NCBI GenBank assembly: GCA_027080545.1
Contig: JALWRV010000349.1
Location: 1 to 13,410, forward strand
Direction of reading: 5' to 3'
Source: Parvularculaceae bacterium
Lineage (GTDB): Bacteria; Pseudomonadota; Alphaproteobacteria; Caulobacterales; Parvularculaceae
Length of the DNA: 13,410 nt
A model generated the notes under the pieces. The model ran no database searches. It saw only the letters and a program-made list of their open reading frames with translations, and was not told where the DNA came from. Below, one piece after another: positions 1-6,760 of this stretch. The translations under genes and the position numbers were made by a program. The stretch's first letter is position 1; the number at the start of each line of letters is the position of its first letter.

Positions 1-151
1 GGCCATTTTCGATAGTCTGTCACGGGATTATGCCCGCACCATCCTGCGCTATTGGGATTGGCGCAAAGAGCTATCGAGAACGGCAAAAGTCGAGCCCATA
101 GCCGCCACAGCTCCCACCAATGCGGATAGTTCCTATCTGGGGGCCGTTTAA
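1..151 (+). CDS. C-terminal end of an unrecognised protein (partial, cut by window edge)
   Basis: The frame beginning at base 2 is open to a TAA at 149-151 and gives 49 residues. It contains a basic/aromatic stretch (RTILRYWDWRKEL) followed by an Ala/Thr/Pro-rich tail ending SSYLGAV. The first half looks like an amphipathic helix and the tail looks disordered, as at the end of many soluble proteins. I do not recognise the family, and too little of it is present to assign a function. It runs in the same direction as the antiporter operon and ends about 90 bases before it. No convincing terminator separates the two, so read-through is possible. Confidence 0.55.
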   Translation, partial: AIFDSLSRDYARTILRYWDWRKELSRTAKVEPIAATAPTNADSSYLGAV

Positions 152-241
152 GCGATTGCTTCTCCCCAAAGCGGGGAAAAAATGTTGATTTTTCCGTCGA
201 AATCTGGATTTTGAGACCATACGCCAAACCGATGGGGCAGT

Positions 242-805
242 ATGGTCAAATTCTTGATGAATGTTGCGGGCCGCTATGTGGCCCTAGCTGCCGGGCTCAT
301 GTTCTTGTGGCTGTTAATGTCGGGATTTTTCCATGAATCGACCCTTCTGCTGTTTGGCGTAACCAGTGCGCTTCTGTGCGCATGGTTGACCCTGCATATG
401 GGTATTCTTGACGAAGACAGCGTGCCGCTGGGGTTGCTGCCCGGTATTTTCCTTTATTGGCTGTGGTTGGTGATCGAGATTGGCAAGGCCAATTTCATTG
501 TCGCATGGCAGGTCTGGTCGCCGAAAATGTCTCTCAGCCCACGAATGATCCGGGTAAAAGCAAAACAGCGCAGCGATACCGGCATTGCCACCTTCGCCAA
601 CTCCATAACCCTGACCCCCGGCACGGTCAGCGTTGAGGTGCTAAAAGATGATATTCTCATCCATGCGCTTACTGATGGGTTGGCGGATGTGGCGGCTATC
701 GAAGATATGGGTGACAAAGTATGCCGGGTGGAGCGCGGGGCTAAAAACCCTAAAAAGACAGGGGCCACCAGCACCCATAATCATGTTGACGGGGGTAAGA
801 CATGA
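242..805 (+). CDS. mrpE: Na+/H+ antiporter subunit E (MrpE/MnhE/MbhA family)
   Basis: This is the first gene of the antiporter operon. The product has 187 residues, close to the usual MrpE length (about 160-190). The N-terminal 85 residues form hydrophobic helices. A soluble cytoplasmic domain follows with the family signature ANSITLTPGTVSVEV at about residues 119-133, preceded by the typical SPKMSLSPRMIRV segment. The C-terminal 25 residues are polar (Lys/Thr/His/Asn) and probably disordered. MrpE is a structural subunit of the Mrp complex in the inner membrane, needed for assembly or stability rather than carrying the ion path itself. The ATG at 242 follows a G-rich stretch (GGGG, 234-237) that is a modest ribosome site. 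Its TGA overlaps the start of mrpF by four bases (ATGA), implying translational coupling. Confidence 0.93.
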   Translation: MVKFLMNVAGRYVALAAGLMFLWLLMSGFFHESTLLLFGVTSALLCAWLTLHMGILDEDSVPLGLLPGIFLYWLWLVIEIGKANFIVAWQVWSPKMSLSPRMIRVKAKQRSDTGIATFANSITLTPGTVSVEVLKDDILIHALTDGLADVAAIEDMGDKVCRVERGAKNPKKTGATSTHNHVDGGKT

Positions 806-1116
806 TGATGTTTGTCGCTGCAGCGACCGCCATTTTGGTGGCAATGGGCTTGGCCCTTGGCCGTGCTTTAATAGGGCCAACCCTTTATGACCGGGTGTTG
901 GCGGGCAATAGCTTTGGCACCAAAACCATTTTATTGTTGGGGTTGATGGGGTTCATCACTGGTCGGCCTGATTTTCTCGACATTGCGCTTCTCTATGCGT
1001 TGATGAATTTCATCGCGACCATCGCCATATTGAAATTTTTTCGCTACCGGACCATGGGGCGTGGCATGCGGGCGCGGACCCTCGAAGCGCGCAAGACAGG
1101 AGGCTCCGATGGATAG
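802..1116 (+). CDS. mrpF: Na+/H+ antiporter subunit F (MrpF/MnhF/MbhB family)
   Basis: The product has 104 residues and three predicted membrane helices, the normal size and topology for MrpF. Family hallmarks are GPTLYDRVLAGN at about residues 25-36 and DIALLYALMNFIATIAILKFF starting at Asp60, an acidic residue at the membrane edge that is typical of the family. The C-terminal tail is strongly basic, consistent with a cytoplasmic end. MrpF is a small membrane subunit that packs with MrpE and MrpG in the complex. Three in-frame ATGs lie at 802, 805 and 808. The first, in the ATGA overlap with mrpE and preceded by GGGGGTAAG, was chosen, but any could be used. The end of the gene overlaps the mrpG start by eight bases. 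Confidence 0.93.
   Translation: MMMFVAAATAILVAMGLALGRALIGPTLYDRVLAGNSFGTKTILLLGLMGFITGRPDFLDIALLYALMNFIATIAILKFFRYRTMGRGMRARTLEARKTGGSDG
1098..1103 (+). promoter_or_regulatory. Ribosome binding site of mrpG
   Basis: A perfect AGGAGG lies five bases before the ATG at 1109, inside the end of mrpF. It decides the mrpG start in favour of 1109. An in-frame upstream ATG at 1061 would add 16 basic residues not typical of the family. Confidence 0.8.
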
Positions 1117-1477
1117 TGTGATCCATTTTGCCAGCCTGTCATTTTTTGCCGCGGGCAGTTTTTTCGTGCTTACCGGCGCCCTCGGCCTGTTGCGGTTTCC
1201 GGATTTTTACACCCGTATGCACGCCTCAGGCATCACCGATACGATGGGGGCGGATCTGATTTTGATCGGGATGATTTTGCAATCGGGCGGTGATTGGCAA
1301 GTCATCGTCAAACTTGGCTTTATCATGTTCTTTATGATGTTCACCTCGCCGGTTTCGACCCATTCAATTGCCCATGCGGCTTGGGTCGGTGGTTTGAACC
1401 CCTTGATTGGCCCGGAATTGACCCATGAAGATATCGCCCCGGATCGCGATGATGAGACACAAGGAGAGGGTGTATGA
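1109..1477 (+). CDS. mrpG: Na+/H+ antiporter subunit G (MrpG/MnhG/MbhC family)
   Basis: The product has 122 residues and three predicted membrane helices, as usual for MrpG. The family signature is GALGLLRFPDFYTRMHASG at about residues 23-41, followed by the conserved TDTMGADLILIGM segment. The third helix ends in TSPVSTHSIAHAAW, also typical. The C-terminal tail is acidic (EDIAPDRDDE). MrpG is a small integral subunit required for a working Mrp complex. The start at 1109 is fixed by a perfect AGGAGG five bases upstream. The TGA at 1475-1477 overlaps the next ATG by four bases. Confidence 0.93.
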   Translation: MDSVIHFASLSFFAAGSFFVLTGALGLLRFPDFYTRMHASGITDTMGADLILIGMILQSGGDWQVIVKLGFIMFFMMFTSPVSTHSIAHAAWVGGLNPLIGPELTHEDIAPDRDDETQGEGV

Positions 1478-2202
1478 ACGAGCCCTTACAGTTGATCTCA
1501 GATTTTCAACCCAGCGCCAATTTGATGCAGTTTATCGAGATCTCCATTTTGACTTTGCTGCTGGTGGTATCAATCGCCATGCTGCGCATGCGGCGCCTGT
1601 TCGGGGTGGTAATGTTGTCCGGCATTTACAGCTTTTTAAGTGCCTTGTTTTTTGTCGCGCTCGACGCGGTGGATGTGGCGTTTACGGAAGCGGCCGTGGG
1701 GGCTGGCATTTCCACCATATTGATGCTTTCAGCGATGTTGTTGACCGCGCGGCGCGAAAAGCCGTTTGTGCCGGGACATGCATTTTTGGCTTTATTGGTG
1801 TGTGTGGTGGTCGGCGGGGCGCTGGTCTATGCCACTTTTGATGCACCGCTTTATGGCGATCCCATGGCCCCGGCAAATGCCTATGTGGGCCAAGCCTATG
1901 TAGACCGGATGGCGGTAGAAATTTCCATGCCGAACATTGTCACCGGGGTTCTGGCCTCTTATCGCGGCTATGACACGATGGGCGAAACTGCGGTTATTTT
2001 TACCGCTGCTCTCGGGGTCATGTTGCTGTTGGGGCTTGGCTCTGAGCGCGGTGGGCGCGTGGTATCGGATGTGCCCCCGGAACCTGAAGCAAGCCCATCG
2101 AGTGACAGCACGGCACAAAATTCAACAGCGCAAAATTCAACAGGGCAAAAAAGCCCAGCCCCCACTGCGAACAGTCCAATCGGACGGGAGGATGCGCCAT
2201 GA
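1474..2202 (+). CDS. DUF4040 antiporter subunit: detached MrpA C-terminal part (fused MbhD + MbhE)
   Basis: The product has 242 residues. In Bacillus-type Mrp this region is the C-terminal part of the large MrpA protein; in Mbh-type complexes it is two proteins, MbhD and MbhE. Here both parts lie in one separate protein. The MbhD-like part (about residues 20-92) has SGIYSFLSALFFVALDAVDV and TEAAVGAGISTILML with the conserved Glu72. The MbhE-like part (about 154-188) has NIVTGVLASYRGYDTMGETA with Asp167 and Glu171. The tail (about 196-242) is a Ser/Thr/Gln/Pro-rich stretch, likely disordered, with two copies of QNSTA/QNSTG encoded by a 15-base repeat. These helices couple the antiporter-like subunits to the rest of the complex and contribute to the ion path. 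AAGGAG lies seven bases before the ATG. The gene overlaps both neighbours by four bases. Confidence 0.88.
   Translation: MNEPLQLISDFQPSANLMQFIEISILTLLLVVSIAMLRMRRLFGVVMLSGIYSFLSALFFVALDAVDVAFTEAAVGAGISTILMLSAMLLTARREKPFVPGHAFLALLVCVVVGGALVYATFDAPLYGDPMAPANAYVGQAYVDRMAVEISMPNIVTGVLASYRGYDTMGETAVIFTAALGVMLLLGLGSERGGRVVSDVPPEPEASPSSDSTAQNSTAQNSTGQKSPAPTANSPIGREDAP
2116..2145 (+). repeat. 15-base tandem repeat, two copies, in the DUF4040 subunit tail
   Basis: Two adjacent 15-base units (caaaattcaacagcg and caaaattcaacaggg) differ only in the last codon. They encode QNSTA and QNSTG. The period is a multiple of three, so changes in copy number keep the frame. The repeat lies in a hydrophilic C-terminal tail. 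Confidence 0.8.
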
Positions 2203-2642
2203 TGGATCATCTGATTTTGCGGGTGATGATCAAGCTCTTTTTTGCCCCGATCTTATTGTTCGCACTCTATGTGCAATTTCATGGTGATTACGGTCCCGGT
2301 GGCGGTTTCCAAGCGGGGGTCATTTTTGCCAGCGCGTTTATTTTATTTGCCCTCGGCTTTGGTTTGCGCACCACGCAAAAGGCGGTGCCGCCATCGGTGC
2401 TGCCTTATTTCATGGTCACCGGCCTGTTGCTCTATGCAGGCACCGGGGTGGTCACCCTGTTTTTAGGGGGTAATTTTCTCGACTATTATGTGCTGGCCCC
2501 CAATTCCCATCACAATGCCGGCCAGCATATGGGAATTTTTCTGGTTGAGTTGGGCGTGGGCATGGCGGTGTTTTCATCCATGCTGACCATTTTTTACTAT
2601 TTCGCTGGTCGCGAGCCCGAAATTAGCGACGAGGATTGGTAA
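2199..2642 (+). CDS. mrpB: Na+/H+ antiporter subunit B (MnhB/MrpB/MbhF family)
   Basis: The product has 147 residues and four predicted membrane helices, normal for MnhB-related proteins. Family motifs are FHGDYGPGGGFQAGVIFASA at about residues 27-46 and HMGIFLVELGVGMAVF at about 110-125, including a conserved intramembrane Glu. The LAPNSHHNAGQ loop lies between helices 3 and 4. The C-terminus is short and acidic (REPEISDEDW). MrpB is a membrane subunit next to the MrpA C-terminal region and MrpC. GGGAGG lies seven bases before the ATG at 2199, which overlaps the preceding TGA by four bases. A second ATG follows directly at 2202. The stop lies seven bases before the mrpC start. Confidence 0.93.
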   Translation: MMDHLILRVMIKLFFAPILLFALYVQFHGDYGPGGGFQAGVIFASAFILFALGFGLRTTQKAVPPSVLPYFMVTGLLLYAGTGVVTLFLGGNFLDYYVLAPNSHHNAGQHMGIFLVELGVGMAVFSSMLTIFYYFAGREPEISDEDW

Positions 2643-2649
2643 AGCGATC

Positions 2650-3450
2650 ATGTGGGATATAATCTTGGAGCGCTATAATTACTGGATCGTCATCGCCTTG
2701 ATGATGGTTGGTCTCTATACGGTGATTAGTCGGGGCAATCTGGTCAAAACCCTGATCGGGCTTAACCTGTTTCAAACCTCGGTATTTGTTCTCTATATTT
2801 CCATGGGCAAGATCATGGGCGGCACAGCGCCTATTTTTACCGAAGAAGATTATGACAAGCGGTTGAAAGAGGGGTTGGCGGATGACCAATGGACCCATCT
2901 CACCTTTCGACCCGAGGGTGCGCACCATGAAGTTTCTGGGCACGAGACTTCTGGGCACGAGACTTCTGGGCGCGAGACCTCAGGGCAAGAGATGGGTGCA
3001 GCAGATCATGGTGGCGATTTGGCCACGGGTAATGATTTGCATCAAAGTGATATGATGGCCGGCAACGCTTTGGATGTGAGCGCCAGCAGCGAAGTCACCA
3101 CCAATAGCATAAGTAATGGGATTATCTCCCATGACGCCCCCATAGACATGGCGCAATCTTCAAGCCTAGGGCTGCAATCGGTGGCTGACACGATAGAGGT
3201 CTACCAGCCTTTGCCGCGCATTGTTTCGCCATTGGCCGATGTCATCTATTCAAACCCCTTACCGCATGTTCTCATTCTAACGGCGATTGTGGTTGGGGTG
3301 GCGACCACGGCGGTGGGGCTGGCGCTTGCGGTGCGCATACGCGAGGCCTATGGCACCATCGAAGAAGATGAATTAGAAGCCGCCGATGCCATTGCCGAGT
3401 TCGGCACCCCGTCTTTCCCTCACGAAACCAGCGCAAAGGGGGCGGCTTAG
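2650..3450 (+). CDS. mrpC: Na+/H+ antiporter subunit C (MrpC/MnhC/NuoK-like) with a long periplasmic insertion
   Basis: MrpC is homologous to NuoK of complex I and normally has about 110-125 residues and three helices. This one has 266. Helices 1 and 2 lie within residues 12-55, separated by a short basic loop (SRGNLVKTLIG) that fits the cytoplasmic side. The family GTAPI motif follows at about 58-62. Helix 3 starts at YSNPLPHVLILTAIVVGVAT (about 200-219). Family members have only a short linker between GTAPI and this point; here about 120 extra residues (about 64-183) intervene. By the positive-inside rule and NuoK topology, this loop is periplasmic. It has no Cys, about 23 Asp/Glu, 8 His and only about 5 Lys/Arg, plus four copies of a (H/R)ExSG repeat. 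The C-terminal 35 residues are acidic and cytoplasmic. The reading frame is intact and the helices are canonical, so the gene is probably functional. The ribosome site before 2650 is weak. Confidence 0.9.
   Translation: MWDIILERYNYWIVIALMMVGLYTVISRGNLVKTLIGLNLFQTSVFVLYISMGKIMGGTAPIFTEEDYDKRLKEGLADDQWTHLTFRPEGAHHEVSGHETSGHETSGRETSGQEMGAADHGGDLATGNDLHQSDMMAGNALDVSASSEVTTNSISNGIISHDAPIDMAQSSSLGLQSVADTIEVYQPLPRIVSPLADVIYSNPLPHVLILTAIVVGVATTAVGLALAVRIREAYGTIEEDELEAADAIAEFGTPSFPHETSAKGAA
2926..2985 (+). repeat. 15-base tandem repeat, four copies, in the mrpC periplasmic loop
   Basis: Four in-frame 15-base units encode HEVSG, HETSG, HETSG and RETSG (about residues 93-112), followed by a degenerate QEMG. 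The second and third units (2941-2955 and 2956-2970) are identical; the outer two carry a few changes. This pattern is typical of slippage-driven growth of a disordered loop. Confidence 0.88.
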
Positions 3451-3454
3451 CAGT

Positions 3455-4966
3455 ATGGATTTCATCGCCCAATTACCCGTATTGCCGGTTGTCCTGCCTT
3501 TTGTGGCAGCGCCCCTTTGTCTTTTATTGCCCGCTGGTAGAGCGCCTTGGGTGTGGGCCACATTGGTTGCGTGGGCCACCTTTGCCCTGTCCTTGATCTT
3601 GCTGGAACAAGTATGGATCAATGGCACCATCTCCTACGCCATGGGCGGTTGGTCGGCCCCCATGGGGATTGCCTATCGCATTGATCTAACCAATGGCATG
3701 GTGCTGGCGCTTATCAGCTTTGTTGCGGCGGTTGTTTTTCCCTATGCGGGTCCGTCGGTGCGCGACGAAATCGCCCATAAACAGACACCGGCCTTTTATA
3801 CCGCCTTATTGTTGTGCTTTGCCGGATTGATCGGCGTCACCATTACGGGGGATGCCTTCAATGTCTTTGTGTTTCTCGAGATTTCCTCGCTTTCAACCTA
3901 TGTGTTGGTGGCCATGGGGGCTGGGCGGGATCGACGGGCGCTAACCGCCGCCTTCAACTATCTGGTGATGGGCACCATCGGGGCCACTTTCTTCGTCATT
4001 GGCCTTGGGCTGCTCTATATGGCGACCGGCACCCTCAACATGATCGATTTGCATGAGCGCTTGGTGGGCCAAGACAATCGCGTGGTCAAGGCGGCCTTTG
4101 CTTTCATCGTCACCGGTCTGGGGTTAAAGCTTGCCATGTTGCCGTTGCATCTCTGGCTGCCCCCAGCTTACAGCTATGCCCCATCGAGCATCACCGCGTT
4201 TCTTGCCGCCACCGCCACCAAGGTTGCAGTCTATATCATGTTGCGATTCCTTTACACAGTGTTCGGGTTTGACTTTCCGTTCCTGTCGGTCGCTCTCGAC
4301 TTTTTCCTCATATTGGGTGTGGCGGGCATGTTTGTGGCGTCGCTGGCGGCGATGTTCCAAGATGATATAAAAATGATGCTGGCCTATTCGTCGGTGGCCC
4401 AGATTGGCTATATGCTGCTGGGTATTTCATTGGGCACAGTCGATGGGGTCGCGGCCGGGCTGCTGCACCTAGTCAACCATGCTTTTATGAAGGCCGCTTT
4501 GTTTATGGCCGTGGGCTGTGTGGTGTTGCGCCTTGGGTCCCATCAATTAAGCGCCTTTCAAGGCTTGGCCAAACGTATGCCATGGACCGCTTGGGGCATG
4601 GTCATCGCGGCCATGAGCTTGGCGGGGATACCGGGCACGGCAGGGTTTATTTCTAAATTTGCATTGCTACAGGCAAGTTTTGATAAGGGGGGCCTCACGC
4701 CCACCATTGCGGGCTTTCTCATCGTGCTGTCGTCATTATTGGCGGTGGTCTATTTGATGCGGGTGGTGCGGGTAATGTTGCAACCCTTGCCGGAAAGTGG
4801 TCCCTTCACCAAACCGGTTGTCCGCCCGCCTTTATTGATGCGGGTGAGCCTGTGGGTAATGGTGCTGGCTAATATTTATTTCGGCTTGCAAGGGGGCGGC
4901 TTGATTGCCCTGACCCGGCGGGCGGCGTCTATTTTAATGGGCGTTGATGCGGGAGGGGCGATGTGA
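3455..4966 (+). CDS. mrpD: Na+/H+ antiporter subunit D (MrpD/NuoM-NuoN-like), first of three antiporter-like subunits
   Basis: The product has 503 residues and about 14 predicted membrane helices, the normal size for MrpD. It belongs to the complex I proton-channel family and is expected to carry a full ion path across the inner membrane. Key residues are all present: Glu142 in TM5 (FLEISSLSTYVLVAMG), Lys225 in TM7 (GLGLKLAMLPLHLWLPPAYS), Lys256 in TM8 (AATATKVAVY), the TM10 motif NHAFMKAALF with Lys346, and Lys401 in TM12 (GTAGFISKFALLQ). The start at 3455 (MDFIAQ) was preferred to an in-frame ATG at 3386, which would add 23 polar residues overlapping mrpC. AAAGGGGGCGG lies at a suitable distance upstream. 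The TGA overlaps the next gene. Confidence 0.93.
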   Translation: MDFIAQLPVLPVVLPFVAAPLCLLLPAGRAPWVWATLVAWATFALSLILLEQVWINGTISYAMGGWSAPMGIAYRIDLTNGMVLALISFVAAVVFPYAGPSVRDEIAHKQTPAFYTALLLCFAGLIGVTITGDAFNVFVFLEISSLSTYVLVAMGAGRDRRALTAAFNYLVMGTIGATFFVIGLGLLYMATGTLNMIDLHERLVGQDNRVVKAAFAFIVTGLGLKLAMLPLHLWLPPAYSYAPSSITAFLAATATKVAVYIMLRFLYTVFGFDFPFLSVALDFFLILGVAGMFVASLAAMFQDDIKMMLAYSSVAQIGYMLLGISLGTVDGVAAGLLHLVNHAFMKAALFMAVGCVVLRLGSHQLSAFQGLAKRMPWTAWGMVIAAMSLAGIPGTAGFISKFALLQASFDKGGLTPTIAGFLIVLSSLLAVVYLMRVVRVMLQPLPESGPFTKPVVRPPLLMRVSLWVMVLANIYFGLQGGGLIALTRRAASILMGVDAGGAM

Positions 4967-6480
4967 TGTTAGGTCTGTTTTCTCCTGAAGAGGCAATGAT
5001 CTATGCTCTGGCAGCGCCGCTTTTGGGTATGCTCGGCATTATGCTGGCCGACAAGGCCCCGAATGTGCGCGAAGGCATAACACTGATCACCGCCGGGGTG
5101 ACATTCTATCTGGTGTTGATTGTTTTTAACAGCGTTGCGCAAGGGGCGCGCCCGGAAGTGCCGCTGTTTGAAATGATGCCCGGCCTTTCCCTATCGTTCA
5201 AGCTGGAGCCGCTGGGGGCTTTGTTTTCACTCATCGCCAGCGGTTTGTGGATTGTCAATTCGCTTTATTCCATCGGCTATATGCGCGGCACCAACGAAAA
5301 ACATCAAACACGTTTTTATATGTGTTTCGCTTTGGCAATTGTTGCGGCTCTGGGCATTGCTTGGTCGGCCAATCTCATCACCTTCTTTTTGTTTTATGAA
5401 GCCTTGACCCTTTCAACCTTTTTGCTTGTCACCCATAAGGGTGATGAAAAGGCGATGCGCGGCGGCAATATCTATCTTGGCATTTTGATGGGCACCTCCA
5501 TTGCCCTATTATTACCGGCCATTGTCCTGACTTATGTTTTAACCGGTGGTGGCGATTTTACCGAAGGGGGCATTCTCGCAGGCTCCCTTGACGAACATTC
5601 ATGGGTGGTGATGGGGCTGCTGGCCCTTTACATGTTCGGCATCGGCAAAGCGGCCTTGATGCCGATCCATTCTTGGCTGCCCAACGCCATGGTGGCTCCA
5701 ACGCCGGTTTCTGCTTTTCTTCACGCTGTGGCGGTGGTCAAGGCAGGGGTGTTCGGGGTGATGAAGGTCGCCCTCTATATTTTTGGTACGGATTTTCTCA
5801 GCCAAAGCGGTGCCAACATAGCTTTCATCTGGATCGCGGCTCTTTCCATCCTGTTGGCCTCGGCCATAGCCATGGCGCAGGATAATCTAAAGGCGCGATT
5901 GGCCTATTCCACTGTGTCCCAGCTGGCCTATATCAGTCTGGGGGCGATGTTGGCGAATTCCATGGGGGTCATGGGTGGCTCCATGCAAATCGCCATGCAC
6001 GCGCTTGGCAAAATGACCTTGTTCATGTGTGCCGGGGCGATCTATGTGGCCCACCACAAGACGCTGGTTTCTGAAATGTCGGGCCTGGGCCGTAAAATGC
6101 CAATCACTTTTGGGCTCTTTTTTATCGGGGCCTTGTCGATTATTGGCCTGCCCCCCATGGGCGGCATGTGGCCAAAGTTTTTCCTCATGGTCGGCGCGGC
6201 AGATGCCGGGCAATTGGCCATCATTTTTGTGCTGGCCCTGTCATCGGTGCTCAACGTCATCTATCTCCTGTCGATCCCGATCAAGGCCTTTTACATGGCG
6301 CCTGATAATCATCACGGCTTGGCAGAAATTGAGCCCCCCCCTTGGCGGTGGTCAGACCGCGAAGAGGCGCCGTTCTTGTGTCTATTGCCGCCCTTGCTTA
6401 CCGCTGTCGGCACGATAGCGTTGTTTTTCCTTGTGGGGGATTTGTACAAATTCCTATCACCGTTGATCGGAGGGGCTTAA
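4966..6480 (+). CDS. Proton-conducting antiporter-like subunit (NuoL / MrpA N-terminal type), second of three
   Basis: The product has about 504 residues and about 14 predicted membrane helices. It resembles NuoL and the N-terminal part of MrpA: SLYSIGYM in an early loop, FYEALTLSTFLLVTHKGDE with TM5 Glu145, GIGKAALMPIHSWLPNAMVA with TM7 Lys228, and TPVSAFLHAVAVVKAGVFG with TM8 Lys259. It also has ARLAYSTVSQLAYISLG, TM10 HALGKMTLFM, and TM12 GLPPMGGMWPKFF with Lys404. The full set of charged residues predicts a working proton or cation path. With the separate DUF4040 gene it may replace full-length MrpA. The start is ambiguous: GTG at 4963 or ATG at 4966, which shares one base with the preceding TGA. 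GGAGG at 4952-4956 suits either. I chose the ATG. The stop abuts the next ATG. Confidence 0.9.
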   Translation: MLGLFSPEEAMIYALAAPLLGMLGIMLADKAPNVREGITLITAGVTFYLVLIVFNSVAQGARPEVPLFEMMPGLSLSFKLEPLGALFSLIASGLWIVNSLYSIGYMRGTNEKHQTRFYMCFALAIVAALGIAWSANLITFFLFYEALTLSTFLLVTHKGDEKAMRGGNIYLGILMGTSIALLLPAIVLTYVLTGGGDFTEGGILAGSLDEHSWVVMGLLALYMFGIGKAALMPIHSWLPNAMVAPTPVSAFLHAVAVVKAGVFGVMKVALYIFGTDFLSQSGANIAFIWIAALSILLASAIAMAQDNLKARLAYSTVSQLAYISLGAMLANSMGVMGGSMQIAMHALGKMTLFMCAGAIYVAHHKTLVSEMSGLGRKMPITFGLFFIGALSIIGLPPMGGMWPKFFLMVGAADAGQLAIIFVLALSSVLNVIYLLSIPIKAFYMAPDNHHGLAEIEPPPWRWSDREEAPFLCLLPPLLTAVGTIALFFLVGDLYKFLSPLIGGA

Positions 6481-6756
6481 ATGTCACACCATTCACCTGA
6501 GGATAAAAAAAATATTGGCTGGGCGGACCATCCGGCCTTTGTGCGTGGCTTTTTGTGGTTTCTCTATCTCTCCTGTGCGGCGGCACTTGTGGCCGGCTTT
6601 TTTTGGCAAAAAGAACATCCGCATTTTGCGGTTGAAACGGTGCCTGTATTTTTTGCCGGTTTTGGGTTTGTCATGTTCAGCCTAATTGTGTTGGTCGGTC
6701 AGCATTTGCGCAAACTGGTAGGCCGACCAGAAAATTATTATCAGGAGCGGGAATAG
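6481..6756 (+). CDS. Small two-helix membrane protein embedded in the antiporter operon, function unknown
   Basis: The product has 91 residues. A polar, His-containing N-terminus (about 1-20) is followed by two predicted membrane helices (about 22-42 and 54-76) joined by a short loop (QKEHPHFAVET). The C-terminus is basic then polar and ends with RKLVGRPENYYQERE. The positive-inside rule puts both ends in the cytoplasm. I do not recognise a named family, and it is not one of the seven standard Mrp subunits. Its ATG directly follows the preceding TAA, with GGAGGGG at 6469-6475, and four bases separate it from the next antiporter subunit. This strongly implies production as part of the complex. 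A role as accessory or assembly subunit is inference from position only. Confidence 0.8.
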   Translation: MSHHSPEDKKNIGWADHPAFVRGFLWFLYLSCAAALVAGFFWQKEHPHFAVETVPVFFAGFGFVMFSLIVLVGQHLRKLVGRPENYYQERE

Positions 6757-6760
6757 TCTG

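Noticed and set aside
163..182. TCCCC/GGGGA hairpin before the antiporter operon as a terminator
   Set aside because: The stem has five pairs and is followed by A's, not T's, on the + strand. On the - strand no T run follows either.
1425..1841. Long alternative frame on the + strand across the mrpG/DUF4040 junction
   Set aside because: It is a shadow of the DUF4040 subunit, whose family motifs and ribosome site are clear in the other frame.
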